Position numbers and translations under genes: made by a program. A stretch of 10,915 nucleotides of DNA. Source: Candidatus Nealsoniibacteriota bacterium (lineage in GTDB: Bacteria > Patescibacteriota > Minisyncoccia > Minisyncoccales > MHMH01). Positions 5,609-10,915 of the stretch are shown piece after piece. The DNA is taken from positions 1 through 10,915 of the forward strand of contig JAUYKD010000049.1 in the NCBI GenBank assembly GCA_030700195.1, written 5' to 3'. Every line of letters starts with the position of its first letter. Within the stretch, counting starts at the first letter, position 1. Below the pieces are notes generated by a model that saw nothing but the letters and a program-made list of their open reading frames with translations, ran no database searches and was not told the DNA's origin.

Positions 5609-6507
5609 TGTTGATCAAAGAAAATAAAGTTTCTTTTCAATTCTTCGCTGCCGCTCGGCTGATTGATACTCACGCGCATTTAAATTTTAATGCTTTTGAA
5701 AACGATGCTGACGAAGTGGTTCGCCGGTCTTTAGATAATAACGTTTGGATGGTAAATGTCGGCTCGCAGTATTCAACCAGCCAGAGAGCGGTTGAGATGG
5801 CTGAAGAATATCCAGAAGGAGTTTATGCTTCAATCGGTCTGCATCCTATTTATGCATCCGAGCAAAGTGAAGGATTAAGAAGAGAACATAGTTCTCTTTG
5901 CACCAAAGACGGATTCTCGCGCGATAAATATCAAAAGTTGGCTTTATCAAAAAAAGTTGTGGCTATTGGAGAAATCGGGCTTGATTACAAAGCAGAGTAT
6001 ATTTCATTTAAGGAAAAACAGAAAGAAGTTTTTCTAGAACAGCTTAATTTAGCCAAAGAACTTAATTTACCGGTTATTTTGCACTGCCGCATGGCGCACG
6101 ACGAAGTTTTGAATATTCTTAGCGATAAAAATTATAAAGAGGTTAAAGGCACAGTTCATTGTTTTACCGGAACTTGGCAGCAGGCTGAAAAATATTTGGC
6201 AATGGGATTTTATCTTGGGTTTAACGGAATAATCTTTAAGTTTAATTCCGAGGAAATAATAAAGAAAACCCCTTCAGATAGGATATTAGTTGAAACAGAT
6301 TGCCCTTATCTGACTCCGTTTCCAGAAACGGGCCGCAACGAACCTCTTTATGTAAAGCATGTGGTAGAAAAAATAGCCGGGATTAAGGGTCTGGCGAAGA
6401 GAACTTCATTCTCTTCTTCACCTTCGTTTTTACGAAGTAAAAACTCGGTCTTTGAAGAAATAGCTAAAATTACTACTGAAAATGCCAAAAGATTATTTAA
6501 AATCTGA
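5608..6507 (+). CDS. tatD: TatD-family metal-dependent deoxyribonuclease
   Basis: A TIM-barrel metallohydrolase of the TatD/YcfH/YabD family, 299 aa against a usual 250-265. The metal site is complete: H22-x-H24 in IDTHAHL, E122 in AIGEIGLDYK, H159 in LHCRMAHDE, H184 in VHCFTG and D231 in VETDCPYLTP. Members show 3'-5' DNase activity in DNA repair and breakdown; the exact substrate here is unknown. The extra length comes from three insertions away from these residues: about 16 residues after ML at the N-terminus, 13 in SEG-LRREHSSLCTKDG-FS, and about 18 in the AKRTSFSSSPSFLRSKNS region before FEEIAKITTENAKRLF. Each coincides with DNA hairpins. Without them the protein would be about 252 aa. 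The start ATG overlaps the metG stop (TAATG), so it is probably the ancestral start, with the first insertion placed just behind it. Confidence 0.93.
   Translation: MLIKENKVSFQFFAAARLIDTHAHLNFNAFENDADEVVRRSLDNNVWMVNVGSQYSTSQRAVEMAEEYPEGVYASIGLHPIYASEQSEGLRREHSSLCTKDGFSRDKYQKLALSKKVVAIGEIGLDYKAEYISFKEKQKEVFLEQLNLAKELNLPVILHCRMAHDEVLNILSDKNYKEVKGTVHCFTGTWQQAEKYLAMGFYLGFNGIIFKFNSEEIIKKTPSDRILVETDCPYLTPFPETGRNEPLYVKHVVEKIAGIKGLAKRTSFSSSPSFLRSKNSVFEEIAKITTENAKRLFKI
5616..5659 (+). repeat. Palindromic module copy B (tatD N-terminus)
   Basis: A 44-bp unit flanked by the direct repeat TGAT (5612-5615 and 5660-5663). It holds the outer hairpin AAAGAAA-ATAAAG-TTTCTTT (5617-5636), a 6-base spacer, CTTCG (5643-5647), a collapsed inner part CTGCCG, and CTCGGC (5654-5659). 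Unit plus duplicated TGAT is 48 bases, so the frame is kept. Excision leaves ATG TTG ATT GAT ACT CAC (MLIDTH), the normal TatD N-terminus. Confidence 0.65.
5877..5910 (+). repeat. Hairpin insertion copy C (tatD, central)
   Basis: A 34-bp unit between direct repeats GGATT (5872-5876 and 5911-5915). It contains the outer hairpin AGAGAAC-ATA-GTTCTCT (5881-5897, extendable by a pair) and a second stem TCTTTG-CAC-CAAAGA (5895-5909) that competes with it. Unit plus duplication is 39 bases, in frame. The CTTCG/CTCGG boxes are absent, but the hairpin arm GAAGAGAAC resembles the outer arm of the copy at 6396. Confidence 0.5.
6396..6450 (+). repeat. Palindromic module copy D (tatD C-terminal part)
   Basis: Outer hairpin GAAGAGAA-CTTCA-TTCTCTTC (6396-6416), spacer TTCAC, CTTCG (6422-6426), inner hairpin TTTTTAC-GAA-GTAAAAA (6427-6443) and CTCGGTC (6444-6450). 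The layout is the same as copy A, including the pairing of the box-edge G and C. It encodes a Ser-rich stretch between KGL and FEEIAKI, where TatD proteins normally have about one residue. GGTCT is repeated at 6388 and 6447, but the 59-base distance is not a multiple of three, so a clean duplication is not proven. Confidence 0.62.
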
Positions 6508-6523
6508 AAAACCATAGAAATAG

Positions 6524-6552
6524 AAATCAGCTTGAAAAAGCTGATTTTTTTT
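6524..6552 (+). terminator. Rho-independent terminator after tatD
   Basis: A 10-bp perfect stem, AAATCAGCTT (6524-6533) and AAGCTGATTT (6538-6547), with a GAAA loop, runs into a continuous T-run (6545-6552). It begins 17 bases after the tatD stop. It overlaps the -35 box and spacer of the leuS promoter. Confidence 0.8.
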
Positions 6553-6560
6553 GGTAGAAT
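6532..6560 (+). promoter_or_regulatory. Sigma70-type promoter of leuS
   Basis: TTGAAA (6532-6537), a 17-base spacer, then TAGAAT (6555-6560) preceded by TGG (extended -10). The predicted start, 6-8 bases after the -10, falls at or next to the leuS ATG (6568), implying a leaderless message. The -35 lies within the loop and arm of the upstream terminator. Confidence 0.62.
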
Positions 6561-6567
6561 GAAAAAT

Positions 6568-8997
6568 ATGGAGTCGTATAATCCTCAAAAAATTGAGCCG
6601 AAATGGCAACGATATTGGGAGAAGGAGGATTCTAATAAGGCAAAGGATTTTTCTAAAAAACCAAAGAAATACATTCTTATTGAATTTCCTTATCCATCAG
6701 GAGACGGTCTTCATGTCGGACATGTAAGATCTTATGCCGCTTTGGATGCTGTTTGCAGAAAGAAGAGAATGGAGGGATTTAATGTTTTATTTCCTATTGG
6801 CTTTGACGCTTTCGGTCTGCCAGCGGAAAACTACGCCTTAAAAACCGGCGTTCATCCTCAAACAGCCATTGATAAAAACATAGCTACATTTAAAAGGCAG
6901 CTGAAAAGCTTAGGCCTTTCTTTTGATTGGTCAAGGGAGATTAATACTGCCGACCCCAAATATTATAAGTGGACTCAGTGGATATTTCTTAAGTTGTTTG
7001 AAAAGGGCTTGGCCTATCAAGCAGAAATACCCATTAATTGGTGCCCTTCTTGCAAAATCGGCTTGGCTAATGAAGAAGTAATTGCGGGCTCTTGTGAAAG
7101 ATGCGGGGCAAAAACCGAAGAAAAGAGATTGAAACAATGGATGATAAAAATTACAAAATATGCTGACCGGCTTATTGAGGACTTGGGGGAAGTTGATTAT
7201 CCCGAAAGAGTAAAAGCGCAGCAGATAAACTGGATTGGCAAAAGTTATGGGACCGAGGTTGATTTTAAAATTGATAATTCCGACAAAAAAATAACTGTTT
7301 TTACCACTCGAGTTGATACTCTTTTTTCGGGCACTTATTTAATCTTGGCGCCCGAAAATCCATTAGTAAAAACTATCACCACAAAAGAGCAAAAGGAAAG
7401 CGTGGAAAGATATATTAGAGAGGCAGCCAAGAAAAATGAATTAGAGCGCGTTGATACAGAGAAAGAACGAACAGGGGCTTTTACCGGAACTTATGCCATT
7501 AACCCGGCGACTAATGAAAAGATACCGATATGGATAGCTGATTTCGTCTTAGCGCATTACGGCACCGGCGCTGTTTTTGCCGATGCCCACGATCAAAGAG
7601 ACTTTGAAATGGCTAAAAAATACAACATTCCTTTGAAAATTTCTTTAAGGCCGAAAAACGAGGAGCTTTGGGAAAAAGTGAAAAATCTGGAAGTGTGTTA
7701 TTCAGACGAAGGAATTTTAGTGAATTCGGGACAGTTTGACGGGCTGACGTCTCAAGAAGCGATAAAAAAGATTACCCAGTGGCTTGAAAATAAAGAAACG
7801 GGCCGGCCGGCCATCCAATACAAATTGCGGGATTGGGTATTCTCGCGTCAGCACTATTGGGGAGAGCCCATCCCTATTATACACTGCGAAAAATGCGGAG
7901 TTGTGCCGGTGCCTGAAAAAGATTTGCCTCTCAAGCTGCCTTATATTGAGAAATACCAGCCAACAAGCACCGGAGAATCTCCCTTAGCCAACATATCTTC
8001 CTGGGTAAATGTTAAATGCCCGAAATGCAAGAGCCGGGCTAAAAGGGAAACAGACACTATGCCTAATTGGGCCGGCTCCAATTGGTATTTTATGAGATAC
8101 TGCGATCCAAAGAATAATAAGGCTTTGGCTGATGTAAAGAAATTGAAATATTGGATGCCGGTTGATTGGTATAACGGAGGAATGGAACACACAACTTTGC
8201 ATCTTTTATATTCCAGATTCATTTACAAATTCCTTTTTGACATTAAGGTAGCGCCTGAATCAGAACCGTATAAGCGGAGAACTTCTCACGGTATTGTTTT
8301 GGCGGACGATGGCAGGAAAATGTCAAAGTCATTTGGCAATGTTATCAATCCGGATGGTATCATTAAAAAATACGGAGCAGATACTTTAAGAATTTACGAG
8401 ATGTTTATAGGCCCTTTTGATCAGCAGGTTGCTTGGTCAATCCAGGGGGTTAATGGAGCCGCTCGTTTTTTGAATAAGGTTTGGCAAGTATGTTTTGAAT
8501 GTTCTAAGAATAAAAAAAGCAGTCCTCAAATATTAAGGGCCGTTCATTCTCTTAATAAAAAAATTGATGGAGACTTAGAGATAATGAAATTTAATACCAT
8601 TATTTCAAGTTTTATGCAGTTTATAAATTTAGCTCAAGAGAATAAAAAAGACGTTGGCCGGGAGACGATTGAAAAAACGCTTATTTTGCTTTCTCTTTTA
8701 GCTCCTCATTTTGCCGAAGAGGTTTGGGAAAAATTAGGCCACAAAAAAAGCATCTTTTTTGAGAATTGGCCGAAGTACGATCAAAATATCATTAAGAAAG
8801 AAGAGGTAACTCTGATTATTCAAATTAACGGCCGGGTTAGGGATAAAATAGAGGTTAATTCAGATATATCTGAAAGAGAGGCAAAAGCATTGACATTAAG
8901 CCGAGAAAAGGTTAAAAAATATATATTGCAAAAAGAGATTAAGAAGGTAGTATTTGTCCCGGGAAAATTAATAAATATCGTAGTCGAAGAACATTAA
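6568..8997 (+). CDS. leuS: Leucyl-tRNA synthetase
   Basis: A class I synthetase charging tRNA-Leu, 809 aa (E. coli 860). It starts MESYNPQKIEPKWQRYWEKE, as the family does. HVGH (49-52) and KMSKS (584-588) form the ATP site. The first zinc module is WCPSC...CERC (about 160-190). The CP1 editing domain, which hydrolyses mischarged tRNA, is present with the Thr-rich TTRVDT (246-251) and the AHDQRD segment with D345. RDWVFSRQHYWGEPIPI leads back into the core. A Cys-rich segment (CPKC), the anticodon domain and a small C-terminal domain (IQINGRVRDKIEV) follow. I reject the in-frame TTG at 6532 as start because it lies in the terminator/promoter; the ATG at 6568 fits both homology and the promoter. 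The last residues, EEH, and the stop lie in a hairpin of copy E, a probable small extension. Confidence 0.96.
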   Translation: MESYNPQKIEPKWQRYWEKEDSNKAKDFSKKPKKYILIEFPYPSGDGLHVGHVRSYAALDAVCRKKRMEGFNVLFPIGFDAFGLPAENYALKTGVHPQTAIDKNIATFKRQLKSLGLSFDWSREINTADPKYYKWTQWIFLKLFEKGLAYQAEIPINWCPSCKIGLANEEVIAGSCERCGAKTEEKRLKQWMIKITKYADRLIEDLGEVDYPERVKAQQINWIGKSYGTEVDFKIDNSDKKITVFTTRVDTLFSGTYLILAPENPLVKTITTKEQKESVERYIREAAKKNELERVDTEKERTGAFTGTYAINPATNEKIPIWIADFVLAHYGTGAVFADAHDQRDFEMAKKYNIPLKISLRPKNEELWEKVKNLEVCYSDEGILVNSGQFDGLTSQEAIKKITQWLENKETGRPAIQYKLRDWVFSRQHYWGEPIPIIHCEKCGVVPVPEKDLPLKLPYIEKYQPTSTGESPLANISSWVNVKCPKCKSRAKRETDTMPNWAGSNWYFMRYCDPKNNKALADVKKLKYWMPVDWYNGGMEHTTLHLLYSRFIYKFLFDIKVAPESEPYKRRTSHGIVLADDGRKMSKSFGNVINPDGIIKKYGADTLRIYEMFIGPFDQQVAWSIQGVNGAARFLNKVWQVCFECSKNKKSSPQILRAVHSLNKKIDGDLEIMKFNTIISSFMQFINLAQENKKDVGRETIEKTLILLSLLAPHFAEEVWEKLGHKKSIFFENWPKYDQNIIKKEEVTLIIQINGRVRDKIEVNSDISEREAKALTLSREKVKKYILQKEIKKVVFVPGKLINIVVEEH

Positions 8998-9022
8998 TTC
9001 TTCTTTATTCTTCGCTACGCTC
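8986..9022 (+). repeat. Palindromic module copy E (leuS end)
   Basis: Outer hairpin GAAGAA-CATTAA-TTCTTC (8986-9003), spacer TTTATT, CTTCG (9010-9014), collapsed inner part CTACG, then CTCA (9020-9022 and on), where other copies have CTCGG. The leuS stop codon forms part of the loop. Orientation and spacing match copy B. It fills nearly the whole leuS-glmS gap. Confidence 0.5.
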
Positions 9023-9034
9023 AAATATTTAACT

Positions 9035-10876
9035 ATGTGTGGCATAGTCGGTTACATCGGCAAACAAGACAATATCAAAATAGGGCTAACGGCCCTAAAA
9101 CGATTGGAATACCGCGGTTATGATTCCGCGGGTTTTGCTGTTTTTAATGAAGAAAAAAACAAGATTTTTTGTTTAAAAAGAACCGGCCGGGTAGATGTTT
9201 TAGAAAACGAGATTAAAAACAGTAATTTCAGTTCAGATTTAACGGGCAGTCCTTCAATATTCCATACTCGTTGGGCGACTCACGGCCAAGTTTCAGATGC
9301 CAACGCTCATCCGCATTCTGATTGCCAAGAAAATATTTTCCTGGCTCATAATGGTATAATTGAAAACTACAAAGAGCTGAAGGAAATTCTTGAAAAGGAG
9401 GGTCACAAATTTAAATCAGAAACAGACACCGAAGTTATTGCTCATTTGATTGAAAAAAACTTCAAAGGCAATTTAGAAATTGCAGTCAGAAAAGCCGTAA
9501 AAAATCTTAAGGGCGCCTACGCTTTAGTCGTGATTTCTCGGGACGACCCGAAAAAGATCGTGGCCGCTCGTTTATCAAGTCCTTTGGTTATCGGTATTCC
9601 GGAGGATAACAGTAATGAATATCTGATTGCCTCAGATCAAACGGCCATTGTTCCTTTTACTAAAAAAATAATCAACCTTGAAGATAATGAAGTTGTGGTC
9701 ATAGGCCAGGATAATTTCTTAATTATTAAAGAAAGGGAGCCGGAGCGATTAGAGATTGATGCAGATGATATCCAAAAAGACGGTTATCCGCACTTCATGC
9801 TGAAAGAGATTATGGAGAGCCCCGAAGCCGTGGATAATTCAATTAAAGGGAGACTTATTCCTGAAGAAGGATTGGCAATGCTTGGAGGATTGCAGGATAT
9901 TGAGAAGGAATTAAGAAAAATTAAACGATTAAATATTGTAGGATGCGGAACCGCTTCGTATGCTGCTATGGTTGGTCGATATATGCTGGAAGAGTATGCA
10001 GGCATTCCCACAGAAGTGGATATTAGTTCTGAATTCCGCTATAGAAAGCCGATTTTAGACGAAGCAACGGCCCTACTCTGCATTTCCCAATCAGGAGAGA
10101 CAGCAGACACCCTGGCTGCTTTAAGAGAGATTAAAAGAAGGGGGACAATGACCTTAGGAATTGTTAATGTGCCTGGCAGTACTATGACCAGAGAAACGGA
10201 CGCTGGTATTTATAATCACATTGGCCCGGAAATCGGGGTGGCAGCCACGAAGTCTTTTGTTTCGCAATTAGTTATTCTTGCTTTATTTACTTTATTTTTA
10301 GGCAGGCAGAGGGGCTTAAGTTTAGTTAAGGGCCAAAGAATCGTTCAAGACATACAGGGATTATCCGGTAAGATGAGAGAATTTCTGGGAAAACAAAACG
10401 GTTCAATTAAGGAATTGGCCGAGAAATATTCTAAGTTTAACAACTTTATTTATCTTGGCAGAAAGTATAATTATCCTATTGCCTTGGAAGGTGCTTTAAA
10501 ATTGAAAGAAATTGCTTATCCTATTCATGCCGAAGGATTTGCCAGTGGAGAGATGAAGCACGGACCTTTGGCTTTGGCTGACCCTAATTTCCCGTTTGTT
10601 TTTATTGCTCCGCAAGACAGCGTCTATGAAAAGAACCTTTCTAATATGGAAGAGGTTAAAGCGAGAAAAGCGCCGATTATAGCCATTGCCACCGAAGGGG
10701 ATGAAAGAATAAGGGAATTGGCTGACGATGTTATTTATATACCAAAAACCAGCGAGATGCTGACTCCTATTTTGAGCGTTTTACCTTTACAGCTTTTTGC
10801 TTATCATATGGGAGTTTTAAGAGGGTGCGACGTTGATAAGCCAAGAAACTTGGCAAAATCGGTAACCGTAGAATAA
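9035..10876 (+). CDS. glmS: Glucosamine-fructose-6-phosphate aminotransferase (isomerizing)
   Basis: 613 aa (E. coli 609). Makes glucosamine-6-phosphate from fructose-6-phosphate and glutamine, the first step to UDP-GlcNAc for peptidoglycan and glycans. The N-terminal glutaminase domain starts MCGIVGYIG with catalytic Cys2, followed by RLEYRGYDSAG (23-33), HTRWATHG (77-84), HNGIIENY (105-112) and the TDTEV segment (130-134). Two SIS sugar-isomerase domains follow: VGCGTASYAAMVG (from about 302), SQSGETADT (from 351), GVAATKSF, then ALEGALKLKEIAY and HAEGFASGEMKHGPLAL. The C-terminal tail PRNLAKSVTVE, with the conserved Lys (K608), is intact. The ATG at 9035 is fixed by the need for Cys2. Only 37 bases separate it from leuS, so no glmS ribozyme can be present. 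Regulation is not evident; read-through from leuS is likely. Confidence 0.97.
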   Translation: MCGIVGYIGKQDNIKIGLTALKRLEYRGYDSAGFAVFNEEKNKIFCLKRTGRVDVLENEIKNSNFSSDLTGSPSIFHTRWATHGQVSDANAHPHSDCQENIFLAHNGIIENYKELKEILEKEGHKFKSETDTEVIAHLIEKNFKGNLEIAVRKAVKNLKGAYALVVISRDDPKKIVAARLSSPLVIGIPEDNSNEYLIASDQTAIVPFTKKIINLEDNEVVVIGQDNFLIIKEREPERLEIDADDIQKDGYPHFMLKEIMESPEAVDNSIKGRLIPEEGLAMLGGLQDIEKELRKIKRLNIVGCGTASYAAMVGRYMLEEYAGIPTEVDISSEFRYRKPILDEATALLCISQSGETADTLAALREIKRRGTMTLGIVNVPGSTMTRETDAGIYNHIGPEIGVAATKSFVSQLVILALFTLFLGRQRGLSLVKGQRIVQDIQGLSGKMREFLGKQNGSIKELAEKYSKFNNFIYLGRKYNYPIALEGALKLKEIAYPIHAEGFASGEMKHGPLALADPNFPFVFIAPQDSVYEKNLSNMEEVKARKAPIIAIATEGDERIRELADDVIYIPKTSEMLTPILSVLPLQLFAYHMGVLRGCDVDKPRNLAKSVTVE

Positions 10877-10880
10877 GTTT

Positions 10881-10915
10881 ATGGAAAAAACAATTTTAAT
10901 CGGCGGAGCGGCTGG
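10881..10915 (+). CDS. Start of an unidentified gene (possible P-loop protein)
   Basis: The ATG four bases after the glmS stop opens a frame reading MEKTILIGGAA followed by a codon beginning GG (Gly). The sequence is cut by the window edge. A hydrophobic strand followed by GGAAG could be the beginning of a Walker A motif (GxxxxGK) of a kinase or ATPase, but the decisive GK is outside the window. The close spacing suggests co-transcription with glmS. Confidence 0.5.
   Translation, partial: MEKTILIGGAA

Noticed and set aside
6388..6451. GGTCT direct repeats as target duplication of copy D
   Set aside because: The 59-base spacing would not restore the reading frame on excision, so the match may be chance or later altered.
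6532..6567. Upstream TTG start adding 12 residues to LeuRS
   Set aside because: It lies in the terminator stem-loop and promoter; the ATG at 6568 gives the family's normal N-terminus.
7784..8222. Small open frames on both strands inside leuS
   Set aside because: They lie in other frames of a clearly conserved gene and show no recognisable protein features.
8998..9034. glmS ribozyme or T-box leaders before the synthetase genes
   Set aside because: The gaps before glmS, leuS and metG are 37-60 bases and filled by hairpins or promoter boxes, too short for either RNA.
9023..9034. A -10 box (AAATAT or TATTTA) before glmS
   Set aside because: There is no TG extension or -35 and the spacing is poor; it is AT-rich sequence next to copy E and not convincing as a promoter.
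1..10915. Alternative genetic code (TGA as Gly)
   Set aside because: glyS, the M16 gene and tatD all end at TGA where family lengths predict the end, and Gly positions use normal codons.

Overview
The window looks like a piece of a Candidate Phyla Radiation (Patescibacteria, Parcubacteria-like) genome. This is inferred from reduced versions of core enzymes (MetRS 467 aa, RsmI 220 aa), AT-rich code with very tight gene packing, start codons without Shine-Dalgarno sequences, and short palindromes inserted in frame in housekeeping genes. TGA is a real stop here (glyS, the M16 peptidase and tatD all end on it), so the UGA=Gly code of Gracilibacteria/SR1 is excluded. There is no rRNA, tRNA, CRISPR array or phage gene, and no gene-free stretch over 300 bases.

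Layout: the 3' part of glyS (2-571, +); an M16 zinc peptidase (632-1900, +); a 130-bp inverted-repeat element (1902-2031); an AI-2E/PerM-type permease (2031-3062, +); rsmI (3064-3726, +); a small membrane-bound metal-dependent hydrolase (3707-4156, -), tail-to-tail with rsmI; then, from a divergent promoter region, metG (4205-5608, +) and tatD (5608-6507, +), overlapping by one base. A terminator that shares bases with a promoter separates tatD from leuS (6568-8997, +). glmS follows (9035-10876, +), and the first 35 bases of another gene end the window.

Functionally it is a housekeeping block: three aminoacyl-tRNA synthetases (Gly, Met, Leu), an rRNA 2'-O-methyltransferase, a TatD nuclease and the entry enzyme of amino-sugar (cell wall) synthesis. 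The rsmI...metG-tatD order resembles the conserved neighbourhood in Firmicutes (yabC-metS-yabD), here interrupted by the minus-strand hydrolase.

The most interesting content lies between and inside the genes. (1) At least four copies of one short module occur, all in the same orientation: outer hairpin, 5-6 nt spacer, CTTCG, inner hairpin or remnant, CTCGG/CTCAA. They sit at the glyS end, twice inside tatD, and at the leuS end. A fifth hairpin insertion in tatD shares the outer hairpin. TatD carries three in-frame insertions and returns to family size (about 252 aa) if they are removed; two are flanked by short direct repeats. This resembles the Rickettsia palindromic elements found in coding genes. 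(2) A 130-bp element with 14-bp inverted ends appears to have landed in an ATGA stop/start overlap between the M16 and permease genes, duplicating TGAA and supplying a replacement GTG start. (3) A 20-bp perfect palindrome in metG encodes an in-frame LPAGRQ insertion. (4) leuS and metG each have an extended -10 box 5-7 nt before the ATG, which suggests leaderless mRNAs.
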